NCBI GenBank assembly: GCA_903854805.1
Contig: CAINXK010000131.1
Coordinates: forward strand, 1-20,251
Reading direction: 5' to 3'
Origin: an uncultured Anaerolineae bacterium
GTDB taxonomy: Bacteria > Chloroflexota > Anaerolineae > Anaerolineales > Villigracilaceae
DNA: 20,251 nucleotides
The position numbers were made by a program, and so were the translations under genes. The notes beneath the pieces were generated by a model that made no database searches, had not been told where the DNA came from, and saw only the letters and a list, made by a program, of their open reading frames with translations. This document shows positions 1-6,513 of the stretch, piece by piece (positions within the stretch are counted from its first letter, which is position 1; every line of letters starts with the position of its first letter).

Positions 1-224
1 AATTTACAAGATAAAGGATAGACGATTTGGTTGACAGTGATGGAGGCTGCCATGCTGTCTTTCTTGGTAAAACCGAATACATCGAACTTAACAATCAGAT
101 TATTTTTGGAAAAATAAGCCCCTGCTAATCTGGAAGCCTTTTTTGGGGCCGGGGTAGCTGCCAGAGCGAAGGCCATGGCGAATATGGAGAGAGCTACCAG
201 TACTAAAACTAATTTTTTTGACAT
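1..224 (-). CDS. Secreted or membrane-anchored protein, N-terminal part (runs off window)
   Basis: The reading frame is open from an ATG at 224 to the window edge, giving 74 codons. The N-terminus is a clear Sec-type signal: Met-Ser-Lys-Lys, then a hydrophobic core (LVLVLVALSIFAMAFALAA), then a likely cleavage region around residues 22-25 followed by TPAPKKASR. The mature part seen so far (for example YFSKNNLIVKFDVFGFTKK) matches no family I can name. A ribosome binding site AGGAG lies at 232-236 with suitable spacing. The leader carries a GEMM-I-like aptamer and a terminator hairpin, so expression of this exported protein is probably controlled by a cyclic dinucleotide. c-di-GMP-I riboswitches often sit before genes for exported, adhesion or surface proteins. 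Function is unknown; the start and export signal are well supported. Confidence 0.75.
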   Translation of the reverse strand, partial: MSKKLVLVLVALSIFAMAFALAATPAPKKASRLAGAYFSKNNLIVKFDVFGFTKKDSMAASITVNQIVYPLSCK

Positions 225-268
225 ACTTCATCTCCTGATTGACTTACCTGAATGATCGGCATGTGGGT

Positions 269-307
269 AAATTAAAACCCGGCCGAAAAGATAGGAGCCG
301 GGCCGGG
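269..307 (-). terminator. Intrinsic terminator in the riboswitch leader
   Basis: On the minus strand CCCGGCC (307-301) pairs with GGCCGGG (284-278) around a 16-nt loop and is followed at once by TTTTAATTT. An alternative register pairs GCCGGG/CCCGGC with a shorter loop. It sits between the aptamer and the start codon at 224, the usual place for an expression platform that ends transcription before the gene. Confidence 0.7.
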
Positions 308-332
308 AAACACAAAAATTGTCTTTGTGCTC

Positions 333-440
333 TTGAACGGTCTGGCAATCATGGCCGCACACCTATTTGTGAAGGTGATTTTGCGGCGGTAGATCCAAAA
401 CTTTGCGTATCTGGCTTTCGCCAGAGTTGCCTTTTATCGA
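333..440 (-). promoter_or_regulatory. c-di-GMP-I (GEMM-I)-like riboswitch aptamer
   Basis: Read on the minus strand, the region has the GEMM-I hallmarks in order. AGGCAA is followed by a stem CUCUGGC closed by a GAAA tetraloop (416-419) and returning as GCCAGA, then the signature ACGCAAAG (401-408). A second helix follows, GCCGC...GCGGC with an inner CACCU...AGGUG, and then AUGAUUGCCAG. Spacing matches the well-known Vibrio Vc2 aptamer: nine nt from the GGC cytosine to the tetraloop and seven nt from the tetraloop to ACGCA. The G corresponding to G20 of Vc2, which recognises one guanine of the ligand, appears to be kept, and this favours c-di-GMP over cGAMP. The second helix differs in sequence from Vc2. 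The terminator downstream gives a plausible transcriptional switch. I compared from memory; no covariance model was run. Confidence 0.72.
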
Positions 441-483
441 GCATACTATGCAGTCCCGCGAATTCTTGGGACGTTGATTATTC

Positions 484-510
484 GGTGTTATTTGAAAATT
501 TTATAACACC
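484..510. repeat. Inverted repeat GGTGTTAT/ATAACACC
   Basis: A perfect 8-bp inverted repeat (484-491 and 503-510) has an 11-nt AT-rich spacer. It lies just downstream of the minus-strand -10 box, so it would be an operator at the transcription start or a hairpin at the 5-prime end of the leader RNA. It has no U-tract on either strand that would make it a good terminator. Confidence 0.55.
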
Positions 511-522
511 ATACCCTAATTA

Positions 523-530
523 ATTATAGC
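523..530 (-). promoter_or_regulatory. Extended -10 promoter for the riboswitch transcript
   Basis: On the minus strand the sequence reads TGCTATAAT: a perfect TATAAT (528-523) preceded by the TGn of an extended -10 element. No good -35 hexamer is seen 16-18 nt upstream, as is common for extended -10 promoters. Transcription would start near 516, giving a leader of about 290 nt that contains the aptamer and terminator. Confidence 0.55.
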
Positions 531-576
531 ACAATAATTGAATTAACGCATCGGTGAAACGCAGATTTATCTCTCC

Positions 577-609
577 GCATTTGTTGAACATTGCCTCGGC
601 ATTTGTTGA
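577..609. repeat. Direct repeat GCATTTGTTGA, two copies 22 bp apart
   Basis: The 11-mer occurs at 577-587 and 599-609. The 22-bp centre-to-centre distance is about two helical turns, so a protein bound at both would lie on the same face of the DNA. The pair is about 50-85 bp upstream of the minus-strand -10 box, a fitting position for an activator site. Confidence 0.45.
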
Positions 610-654
610 GAAACGCTTATGTGCTCGCTTAGTAATCTGTAAACAATTGTGTAC

Positions 655-702
655 CCTGCTTACGGATTAGCTTATAATTGTTTAAGCGATGATGTAAGCA
701 GG
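655..702. repeat. 48-nt concentric palindrome
   Basis: CCTGCTTAC (655-663) is the exact reverse complement of GTAAGCAGG (694-702). Nested inside on the same centre, GCTTA (670-674) pairs with TAAGC (683-687), leaving a symmetric 6x6 internal loop. AAACAATT (641-648) can also pair with AATTGTTT (676-683), giving a competing fold. No U-tract follows in either direction. It could be an operator, a recombination site or a structured RNA. Confidence 0.5.
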
Positions 703-706
703 CAGC

Positions 707-737
707 AAAAAATCACCGCCCTTGTGATGGGCGGTGA
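707..737 (-). terminator. Intrinsic terminator after the CBM48 gene
   Basis: On the minus strand TCACCGCCC (737-729), a 7-nt loop and GGGCGGTGA (721-713) form a perfect 9-bp stem followed by a run of six T. It is 138 nt past the stop codon of the CBM48-like gene and is the first strong terminator downstream of it. Confidence 0.85.
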
Positions 738-874
738 CGGTGTTGCAGTGGAGGTTATATGTGTTGAGTGGGTTGGTACAGCCAACCAGGATTTTTCCTT
801 GCAGATTTCGAAGGGCGCGTGCGGCTTCTTGGGTGGTTGGACAGGCTATATTTTTGGATAATCAGGTTGATTTC

Positions 875-1216
875 TTATTCTTGTGGGGCAGTTTCCAGGT
901 TGATGACCGAGTTGTGACTGCCGAATTCATTGGGACGATACGTGCCAGCTTGCGGGTCGTTTTCCCAGTGCTCGTCACCCAGATAATAGCGATATTCGTA
1001 TTGGCGTCCGGTTTGGAGTGTGAGTGTGATTTTGAAGCTGCCATCTTTTTGCTTTTTCATGGGGTGGCTGCTTTTGTTCCAGTCGTTAAAATCTCCGCAT
1101 AGGGCGATATTTTCGATGGACCCATCGGCAGGAAAACTAAACGTGACCTTGACCGAGGCTGGCAGCGAATTGGAATCGCTGGCACTTACGGATGTTTTGA
1201 CAGGTTTTTTTGGCAT
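875..1216 (-). CDS. Small stand-alone CBM48 / AMPK-beta-type glycogen-binding protein
   Basis: This 113-residue protein has a flexible Ser/Lys-rich N-terminus (1-20) and then one early-set beta-sandwich domain. The hallmark GDFNDW is at 41-46, followed by DGSFKITLTL, YEYRYYLG (73-80) and HWENDPQA (83-90). These are the defining blocks of the CBM48 domain found in AMPK beta subunits and at the N-termini of branching and debranching enzymes, where the tryptophans stack on alpha-1,4-glucan. Here no catalytic domain is attached, so it probably binds glycogen or starch in the cytoplasm; no signal peptide is seen. The start is ATG 1216 with AAAGGA upstream. It is divergent from the DJ-1 gene and ends in a strong terminator, so it forms its own transcript. 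The GlgX gene at 16693 shows that alpha-glucan metabolism is relevant in this region. Confidence 0.85.
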   Translation of the reverse strand: MPKKPVKTSVSASDSNSLPASVKVTFSFPADGSIENIALCGDFNDWNKSSHPMKKQKDGSFKITLTLQTGRQYEYRYYLGDEHWENDPQAGTYRPNEFGSHNSVINLETAPQE

Positions 1217-1325
1217 GGCAATGATCCTTTAATATGAAGTGGGGATGGGAATTCGGGGGAGGAGTGATGTTTGGCGGTTTTTATTGTGACATTTGGAACT
1301 AGCGCGAATACCCTTATTTTGGTAC

Positions 1326-1354
1326 TTGAATTATAACATTAATTATGATATATT
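1326..1354 (+). promoter_or_regulatory. Sigma-70-type promoter for the plus-strand cluster
   Basis: TTGAAT (1326-1331) and TATATT (1349-1354) are separated by exactly 17 nt. They match the consensus -35 and -10 at four and five of six positions. Transcription would start near 1361, about 55 nt before the DJ-1-like start codon. On the opposite strand a TATAAT lies inside the same AT-rich stretch (1331-1336), so a divergent promoter for the CBM48 gene may overlap. Confidence 0.55.
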
Positions 1355-1416
1355 GACGCTAAATAATCTAATAAATGATAAACCATCGTCGTTCATGAGC
1401 ATCAAGGAGGTATTTA

Positions 1417-2271
1417 ATGGGTAAGAAGGTTTTGGTTTGTTTGTCCGAGTGGGGCTATTGGGGCGAAGAGTTAGTTGGTCCTTATGATGTTCTGATCCAG
1501 CGCGGCTATACCCTCGATTTTATGACGCCCTTCGGTCGCAAACCACCAGCGTTGCCACCCAGCATGGAACCTGGCTTTATGGATCCGCCGCTTCACAAGA
1601 TTGTGACTGACGAGCACTATGCTACTCGCACCCGCCAGATCCACGAGTCTAGCTTGCTAGAGACCCCAATCAATCTTTCTGAGTGGTTCCCGCAGATGCC
1701 GTACTTCAATGGACCGGATTTTGGCAAGGAGCTTGAAGCTTACAACACCAAGCGCGCTGCTTGCTGGAAGGAACTGGAGAAGTACGATGCGCTTTTGCTG
1801 CCTGGTGGTAGTGGTCCCATGGCCGATATGGTCAATAATGAACGTCTGCACGATGTGATCCTTGGCTTTCTGGCCCAGGGTAAGCTGATTGCCGCCGAGT
1901 GCTATTGCGTGACGACCCTGGCTTTTGCCCGCGATTGGACCGAGCGCAAGAGCATCATCTGGGGCAAGCATGTCACCGGCCACGCTCGTGAATATGATTG
2001 GAAGGATGGCACCGGTTTTGCCCAGATGTATGGCTATGATGGCCAGCCGATGAACACCAGCGCCAACTTCCGCACACCGTTCTACCCCCTGGAATATATC
2101 CTGCGTGATGCAGTGGGTCCTGATGGCCAGTACCATGGTGGCGTTGGACACACCCTATCCACTATTCTCGATTACCCCTTCCTGACCGGCCGCTCAACCC
2201 AGGATTCTCAACTGGTGGGTGAACTGATCGTTGAAGTACTCGAGAATGGTCTCAAGCGCTACGGTTGGTAG
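1417..2271 (+). CDS. DJ-1/PfpI superfamily protein (Hsp31-like size) with altered nucleophile motif
   Basis: The protein has 284 residues and the class I glutamine-amidotransferase-like fold of the DJ-1/PfpI family. A first beta strand KKVLVCLSEW is followed by a Glu pair at 17-18 (WGEELVGP), the position of the acidic residue that tunes the cysteine. Then come YDALLLPGGSGPMADM (123-138) and the nucleophile elbow KLIAAECYCV (156-165). Family members act as glyoxalase III/deglycase, proteases or chaperones. Where most have Ala-x-Cys-His-Gly, this one has AECYC, so Cys162 is kept but the adjacent His and Gly are Tyr and Cys; activity cannot be assumed. An insertion at residues 40-110 fits the larger Hsp31-like subgroup. 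The start is supported by AAGGAGG and it is the first gene after the predicted promoter. Confidence 0.85.
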   Translation: MGKKVLVCLSEWGYWGEELVGPYDVLIQRGYTLDFMTPFGRKPPALPPSMEPGFMDPPLHKIVTDEHYATRTRQIHESSLLETPINLSEWFPQMPYFNGPDFGKELEAYNTKRAACWKELEKYDALLLPGGSGPMADMVNNERLHDVILGFLAQGKLIAAECYCVTTLAFARDWTERKSIIWGKHVTGHAREYDWKDGTGFAQMYGYDGQPMNTSANFRTPFYPLEYILRDAVGPDGQYHGGVGHTLSTILDYPFLTGRSTQDSQLVGELIVEVLENGLKRYGW

Positions 2272-2494
2272 TTTAGGATCGATTTTGACGGTTTTTCGAT
2301 CAGTCATCAGTTTGTTTAAATAATAAAAATTCATTGCGGGAGTAGGTTGCATACCGATTGATATTTTTGAATTGCCAGAATATCTTTGGTGAGCACGATT
2401 CCTGCAATATTTATGTGTATCAAGAATAACTTGTAATTTGTTTTTGATTTCCGGCTTCTATTATTTCGCTTAGCGTTTTAAGGATTGGAATTTC
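2272..2494. other. AT-rich intergenic gap, possible second promoter
   Basis: These 223 nt between the DJ-1-like and ThDP-enzyme genes are clearly more AT-rich than the flanking genes. A weak GATCGA/TCGATC hairpin follows the DJ-1 stop codon but has no U-tract. TATTAT at 2459-2464 could be a -10 box with a poor -35 about 16 nt upstream. I see no convincing terminator, so the first gene may or may not be co-transcribed with the rest. Confidence 0.3.
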
Positions 2495-4201
2495 ATGACT
2501 GATAAGACTGGCCGTTCAGCCATACTTGAACAGTTTTTAGCTGATGGCATGAATCACATGTTCGGGAATCCGGGCACTGTGGAGCAGGGGTTTCTGGACG
2601 ATCTTTCCAAATACCCTGAAATGAAGTACATCCTGACACTGCAGGAGACCATCGCGGTCATGGCAGGGGATGGATATGCGCGCGCGACACAAAAACCCAC
2701 GATTGTACAATTACACTCATCACCCGGAATTGGAAACGCGGTTGGTGCTATTTACCAGGCCAAGCGTGGGCATTCGCCGCTGGTAATTATTGGCGGCGAT
2801 TCGGGCGTTAAGTATATGAATATGGATGCCCAAATGGCTGGCGACCTGGTTGGGATGATGGAACCGGTCACCAAGTATGCGACCATGGTTCTGCATCCGG
2901 CCTCGCTTTTGCGGACCTTGCGGCGGGCTATCAAGATTGCTGCCACCCCACCCATGGGGCCGGTGTATGTTTGTTTGCCAGCCGATATCCTGGATGCGGT
3001 ATCCGTGGAAGATGTTTTCCCAACCCTGATTCCTTCAACCCGTGTTGTTCCTGAAGCCTCGGTTATCCGGCAGATGGCTGAAGGCCTGGCCAGGGCCAAA
3101 GCCCCGATTATTTTTGTGGGTGATGGCGTGGCTTATTCTGGCGCATCGGCTGAGTTGGTGCGGGTGGCAGAATTGATCGGTGCCGAGGTCTGGGAAGCGG
3201 ATTCAGGCGAACTGAACATGTCTTACACGCATCCCCAGTATCAGGGTATGACCGGGCACATGTTCGGTAAAAACAGCCTGCCCTTGCTGCAAAAGGGTGA
3301 TGCCAACCTGGTGGTTGGCACCTACATCGTACCGGAAGTATTCCCTGAATTGGGCAGCGTTTTTGCTAAGGATGCCCCGGTTTATCACATTGATTTAAAT
3401 TCCTACGAAATTGCGAAAAACCACCGCGTAGATATTGGTGTGGCTGCAGATCCGAAGCTGACGCTGGCGCTGCTGGCTCAGGCCTTGGACGAGATCATGA
3501 CCAATGCGCAAAAGAGCTCAGCCCGCGCGCGTGGCAGCGAGCTTGGGCAAGCCAAGGCAGCACGTCAGGCAGCCGCTTTTGAGGCTGACCGGGCTGTGCG
3601 CGAATCTGTGCCGTTAAAAATGACGCGTTTCATGGAAGAGCTGGCCCCGCATTTGGACCAGGATACCATCATCTTTGATGAAGCTTTGACCAGTTCACCG
3701 GCGGTTGTGCGGTATTTCCCGCCCACCAGCACCGGGCAGTATTTCTTGACTCGCGGTGGTTCGCTGGGTGTGGGCATCCCTGGCGCGATTGGGGCCAAGT
3801 TGGCCAACCCAGATAAGACCGTGATCGGGTTCAGCGGTGATGGCGGCAGCATGTATACCATCCAGGCTTTATGGACGGCAGCCCGCCATAACGTGGATGC
3901 CAAGTTCGTAATTTGTAACAATTCATCTTACCGTCTGCTGCAGCTAAACATCACGGAATATTGGAAGGAACAGAATATTCCGAAGCATGACTTCCCGTTG
4001 AGTTTTGATCTTTCGTATCCTCAGCTTCATTTTGTTAACCTGGCCCAGGGTATGGGCGTTCCTGGCGTTCGTGTAGAGAAGCCCGAGGAGATTGGTGCGG
4101 CTGTGCAGCAGATGATGTCTACGCCGGGGCCATTCCTGCTTGACCTGGTGCTAGAGTCAGACACTCACCCAGAGCGGGTGGGTAATACCTGTGGACAATA
4201 A
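2495..4201 (+). CDS. ThDP-dependent enzyme, benzoylformate decarboxylase / acetolactate synthase-like
   Basis: At 568 residues this is the normal length for the three-domain ThDP decarboxylase family. The N-terminal PYR domain has FGNPGTVEQGF (23-33), the cofactor-activating Glu51 in LTLQET, and QLHSSPGIGNAVG (72-84). Its His74 aligns with the catalytic His70 of benzoylformate decarboxylase by recall. The C-terminal PP domain has the ThDP/Mg motif starting GDG at 448-450 and ending with Asn475-Asn476. Known relatives decarboxylate aromatic or branched 2-oxoacids, or carboligate aldehydes. Ser26 of benzoylformate decarboxylase appears to be Thr here, and I cannot place its second histidine, so substrate is open. 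The start is the only sensible ATG, although its ribosome binding site (AAGGA) is weak and distant. The next gene starts 11 nt after the stop, indicating co-transcription. Confidence 0.85.
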   Translation: MTDKTGRSAILEQFLADGMNHMFGNPGTVEQGFLDDLSKYPEMKYILTLQETIAVMAGDGYARATQKPTIVQLHSSPGIGNAVGAIYQAKRGHSPLVIIGGDSGVKYMNMDAQMAGDLVGMMEPVTKYATMVLHPASLLRTLRRAIKIAATPPMGPVYVCLPADILDAVSVEDVFPTLIPSTRVVPEASVIRQMAEGLARAKAPIIFVGDGVAYSGASAELVRVAELIGAEVWEADSGELNMSYTHPQYQGMTGHMFGKNSLPLLQKGDANLVVGTYIVPEVFPELGSVFAKDAPVYHIDLNSYEIAKNHRVDIGVAADPKLTLALLAQALDEIMTNAQKSSARARGSELGQAKAARQAAAFEADRAVRESVPLKMTRFMEELAPHLDQDTIIFDEALTSSPAVVRYFPPTSTGQYFLTRGGSLGVGIPGAIGAKLANPDKTVIGFSGDGGSMYTIQALWTAARHNVDAKFVICNNSSYRLLQLNITEYWKEQNIPKHDFPLSFDLSYPQLHFVNLAQGMGVPGVRVEKPEEIGAAVQQMMSTPGPFLLDLVLESDTHPERVGNTCGQ

Positions 4202-4212
4202 GGAGATATTTA

Positions 4213-4581
4213 ATGGTATCTGATCAGAATAAAACATTTGGCAAGGCTTTTTATGAGCGCCAGGTGGCTTTTCTTGAGGCTGGTGATGTGGCAGGGCTGG
4301 TAGGATCGCAATACCTGCCGGATGCGGAGCTGGTTGGTTACGGCTTACACGTTGAAGGCAGCCAGGCACTGCTCAAACATTTCAGCGGCTACCTGGCCGG
4401 GTTGGGTGGCTTGAAGTTGGTCACCACCGATAAGTTCATGGAAACCGAGCACGGCATCATGTTTGAAGCCAGTGTGCGGGTGGCGGCTGGTGTGGCGCAT
4501 GTTTATGACATTTTTGTTTTCAAAGATGGCAAGGCAGCTTATCATTTTACGGGCATGCTCGGTTTTACGCCCAATTCATAG
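4213..4581 (+). CDS. SnoaL/NTF2-like single-domain protein
   Basis: The 122-residue protein has the alpha+beta cone pattern of the NTF2-like superfamily. A helix AFYERQVAFLEAGDVAGL and a short YLPDAELV segment are followed by the sheet strands LKLVTTDKFME, IMFEASVRV, VYDIFVFKDGKAAYHF. The motif DGKAAYHF is the usual closing strand, in which the protein reports its ligand-facing residues. Members include SnoaL polyketide cyclases, ketosteroid isomerases, dehydratases and small-molecule-binding proteins. It starts 11 nt after the ThDP gene with GGAGAT and a leader (TATTTAATG) nearly identical to that of the DJ-1 gene at 1417. It is the first of nine NTF2-fold genes. Catalytic residues cannot be assigned from sequence alone. 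Confidence 0.75.
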   Translation: MVSDQNKTFGKAFYERQVAFLEAGDVAGLVGSQYLPDAELVGYGLHVEGSQALLKHFSGYLAGLGGLKLVTTDKFMETEHGIMFEASVRVAAGVAHVYDIFVFKDGKAAYHFTGMLGFTPNS

Positions 4582-4643
4582 GAATGCTTGGGCGCAGGAG
4601 AATTCCGGCCCAGCAGACCCCAAACACAAAAGGAAAAAATAAT

Positions 4644-5096
4644 ATGAGCACGATTACAGAAGCGCAAAATCAAAATGTTCGAAATTTTGTCGCCGCCTGG
4701 TATCAGGCGCTGGACTTTCACATTCCGATCGAGCAGGTTTATCCCATGTTGGCCAAGGAAGGGCTGGTGATGTCTTTCCCGGATGGCGATATTAAGGATA
4801 AGGCTTCGTTCAAGGTTTGGTACGACCGTGTCACCACCATCTTCTTCGATGAAAACCACTTTGTCAATGAAGTCAAAATTACCCCCAGTGGCAGCGAGTT
4901 TGTCCTGGATATTCTGGTTGGCTGGCAGGCTTCGTGGTGGATTGCCCCGCAGCCCAAGAGCAAGCGGGTTTCGATGGATGCAACCCAACGCTGGGTTGTG
5001 CGGGCTAGCAGCCAGAATGCATTTGGATTGGAAATTGTTTCCTACAATGCCACGGTTGAGCCATTCAAGTATTCTCCAGGTTTTGCCAGGCTGTAA
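4644..5096 (+). CDS. SnoaL/NTF2-like single-domain protein
   Basis: This is a 150-residue protein from ATG 4644, chosen because AAAAGGA precedes it at normal distance; an in-frame upstream ATG at 4584 has no site and would add a low-complexity 20-residue tail. The fold signs are the first long helix (NVRNFVAAWYQALDF), a MSFPDGDIKDKASFKVWYD segment typical of SnoaL-like domains, and the strands NEVKITPSG, EFVLDILVGWQAS, RWVVRAS and FGLEIVSYNATVEPF. The paired tryptophans and lysines in the middle (ASWWIAPQPKSKR) may line the pocket. It is the most divergent member of the cluster, with no clear sister in the window. It lies 62 nt after the preceding gene on the same strand. Confidence 0.7.
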   Translation: MSTITEAQNQNVRNFVAAWYQALDFHIPIEQVYPMLAKEGLVMSFPDGDIKDKASFKVWYDRVTTIFFDENHFVNEVKITPSGSEFVLDILVGWQASWWIAPQPKSKRVSMDATQRWVVRASSQNAFGLEIVSYNATVEPFKYSPGFARL

Positions 5097-5157
5097 CTCA
5101 GCTTGTTACAACGTAACTTCACTTCGAAAATTCACATTTCTATACAAGGAGATAAGC

Positions 5158-5577
5158 ATGGATAACACACAATTGGTTTTCAAGATGTACGATTATTTTG
5201 GGAAAGGGGACATGGAAAGCATCAAGCGTGAAATTTTCCACCCCAATATGAGCTGGACGATGCCCGGGCATCACCCGCTTTCCGCCCGCATTGAAGGTGT
5301 GGATAGTGTGCTTGCGTTCTTCGGCGCGCTCTTCAAGGCTGGCATCCAGGTTGATAATGTTCACTTTGGCGTGCTGGATGATGGCACCGTGATTGAGAAG
5401 CACATGGGCCATGGCAAGATCGGTAACGAAGAATTTAATTTCCCCACCTGCACTTCCTACGGCATCAAGGATGGCAAGATTTTTGATGTACATGTACATA
5501 CCGGCGACCAGCACAATGTGGATCGCTATTTTTGGTCGGTCTTCAACCTGAAAGATATCCCCGCCCGCCTGGCCTAA
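5158..5577 (+). CDS. SnoaL/NTF2-like single-domain protein
   Basis: The 139-residue protein starts at ATG 5158, preceded by AAGGAGATAAGC; the longer upstream frame overlaps the previous gene out of frame and is not credible. It begins with FKMYDYFGKGDMESIKREIF, the classical first helices of a SnoaL-like domain, then MSWTMPGHHPLS, a block closely matching VWQVPGHNxLS in the genes at 5600 and 7035. The strands continue as VHFGVLDDGTVIEKH, FNFPTCTSYGIKDGKIFDVHVHTGD and end in a DRYFWSVFN tail. The TMPGHHPLSARIEG region supplies two His residues near the mouth of the cone and DVHVHTGD two more, so metal or acid/base chemistry is possible. It is probably a distant paralogue of the next gene. Confidence 0.75.
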   Translation: MDNTQLVFKMYDYFGKGDMESIKREIFHPNMSWTMPGHHPLSARIEGVDSVLAFFGALFKAGIQVDNVHFGVLDDGTVIEKHMGHGKIGNEEFNFPTCTSYGIKDGKIFDVHVHTGDQHNVDRYFWSVFNLKDIPARLA

Positions 5578-5599
5578 TAAGCCAGCGAGCAAAGGTGGA

Positions 5600-6058
5600 A
5601 TGAGTATGGCTACCGTTAAAGCAGGTATAACCCCGGAGCACGTCAAGGAAGCATACGGCGCCCTGGCCTCCGGCGATATGGAACGCATCAAGCAGTTTTG
5701 GGCCGAGGAAATGGTCTGGCAAGTGCCAGGTCATAACCGGCTTTCCGGCTGGTATTTTGGACGGGATGAGTTCCTGGCATTTATGGGCACCGTTGGGCAG
5801 CTTTCGGGCAGCAGTTTTCACATGGAAAACATCGCAGGGCAAGTGATCGTAACCGGCGAATATTCAGCGGATATTACGCGTAACCGTGGTAACCGCGCCA
5901 ACCAGGCCGAAAAGACGATGGACATTGAAGTTGTGCATGTCTTGCGCTGGCAGGATGGCAAGGTAATCGCTGGTAAGGGCGCTATTTTTGGTGACGGCGC
6001 CACCGAGTATGACCAGTTCTGGTCCAGCTCACCGGCTGTAACTCCTCCCACCCATTAA
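5600..6058 (+). CDS. SnoaL/NTF2-like protein, close paralogue of the C-terminal domain of the FHA fusion
   Basis: This 152-residue SnoaL-like protein begins ITPEHVKEAYGALASGDMER. It contains VWQVPGHNRLSGWYFGRDEF, a ITRNRG segment, and the closing strands VVHVLRWQDGKVIAGKGAIFGDG, then EYDQFWSSSP. By hand alignment about three quarters of 143 positions are identical to residues 293-435 of the FHA fusion protein encoded at 7035, so the two are recent duplicates. This argues that the domain works alone here and tethered there. AAAGGTGG lies before the start; a second ATG two codons later is possible. It is 22 nt from the gene before and 23 nt from the gene after, consistent with one transcript. 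Confidence 0.82.
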   Translation: MSMATVKAGITPEHVKEAYGALASGDMERIKQFWAEEMVWQVPGHNRLSGWYFGRDEFLAFMGTVGQLSGSSFHMENIAGQVIVTGEYSADITRNRGNRANQAEKTMDIEVVHVLRWQDGKVIAGKGAIFGDGATEYDQFWSSSPAVTPPTH

Positions 6059-6081
6059 TCATCAACCAATTGAAGGAATAC

Positions 6082-6513
6082 ATGTCTGTCGAAGATAACA
6101 AGGCTGTACTGGGCCGTCATTTTAATCAAGTTTTGAATCAGGGCCAACTGGATGTTATAGAAGAAATATATACCAGTGATTATGTATTGGATGCGCCTGT
6201 GCAGTCTGATGGCAGTTCTCAGGCGCGCGGGCTGACCCAGGGACGCGAACAGTTGAAGCAAAGGGTGACTTTGTTTCGGACTGCTTTTCCCGATATTCAT
6301 TTTTCCCAGGATGAAGTTGTGGGCGAAAATGATACCGTGGTAGTGCGCTATACCTATCGCGGCACCCATCGAGGCGTATTTGCCGGGGTGCAACCCAGCG
6401 GTCATTCAATCTCCATCGCCGGTATCCTGATTGCTCACTTGGTAGACGGAAAAATTCGGGAAGCTGTGAGTGCCTTTGACAGCGCAGAGTTGATGAAGCA
6501 GCTTGGTCATTAA
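6082..6513 (+). CDS. SnoaL-like polyketide-cyclase (ester cyclase) family protein
   Basis: The 143-residue protein starts at ATG 6082 because GAAGGA lies 4-9 nt upstream; a TTG four codons earlier is less likely. The sequence follows the SnoaL/ester-cyclase pattern closely: NKAVLGRHFNQVLNQGQLDV, YTSDYVLDAP, GREQLKQRVTLFRTAFPDIH, VVVRYTYRGTHRGVFAGVQPSG and AHLVDGKIREA. The AFPDIH and RGTHxGxFxGxxPSG motifs are the family signature. In SnoaL itself an Asp acts as the base for an aldol cyclisation; here the PDIH aspartate and a histidine in RGTHRG are candidates, but this is inference. It is followed by a 95-nt gap before the tautomerase gene. Confidence 0.82.
   Translation: MSVEDNKAVLGRHFNQVLNQGQLDVIEEIYTSDYVLDAPVQSDGSSQARGLTQGREQLKQRVTLFRTAFPDIHFSQDEVVGENDTVVVRYTYRGTHRGVFAGVQPSGHSISIAGILIAHLVDGKIREAVSAFDSAELMKQLGH

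Larger units (their letters stand above)
225..874. other. 650-nt gene-free regulatory region
   Basis: No credible coding frame is seen here; the short open frames lack ribosome binding sites and overlap structured elements. Reading leftward the stretch holds the 3-prime tail of the CBM48-gene transcript, its terminator, a 48-nt concentric palindrome, a direct repeat with 22-bp spacing, a minus-strand promoter, an inverted repeat, the riboswitch aptamer and its terminator. A minor hairpin, GGTTGG/CCAACC at 771-787, lies just downstream of the CBM48 gene. The individual elements are listed separately. Confidence 0.7.

Noticed and set aside
239..523. Plus-strand open frame of 94 codons in the riboswitch region
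   Set aside because: It has no ribosome binding site, no recognisable domain and runs antisense through the aptamer and terminator, whose structure explains the sequence better.
734..1102. Plus-strand open frame overlapping the CBM48 gene
   Set aside because: It is antisense to a gene with clear CBM48 motifs and starts inside a terminator hairpin; its sequence has no family features.
4584..4643. Longer start for the second SnoaL gene
   Set aside because: The extension lacks a ribosome binding site and has no SnoaL similarity, whereas AAAAGGA precedes ATG 4644.
4783..5157. Longer start for the third SnoaL gene
   Set aside because: It overlaps the previous gene out of frame; AAGGAG just before ATG 5158 fixes the start.
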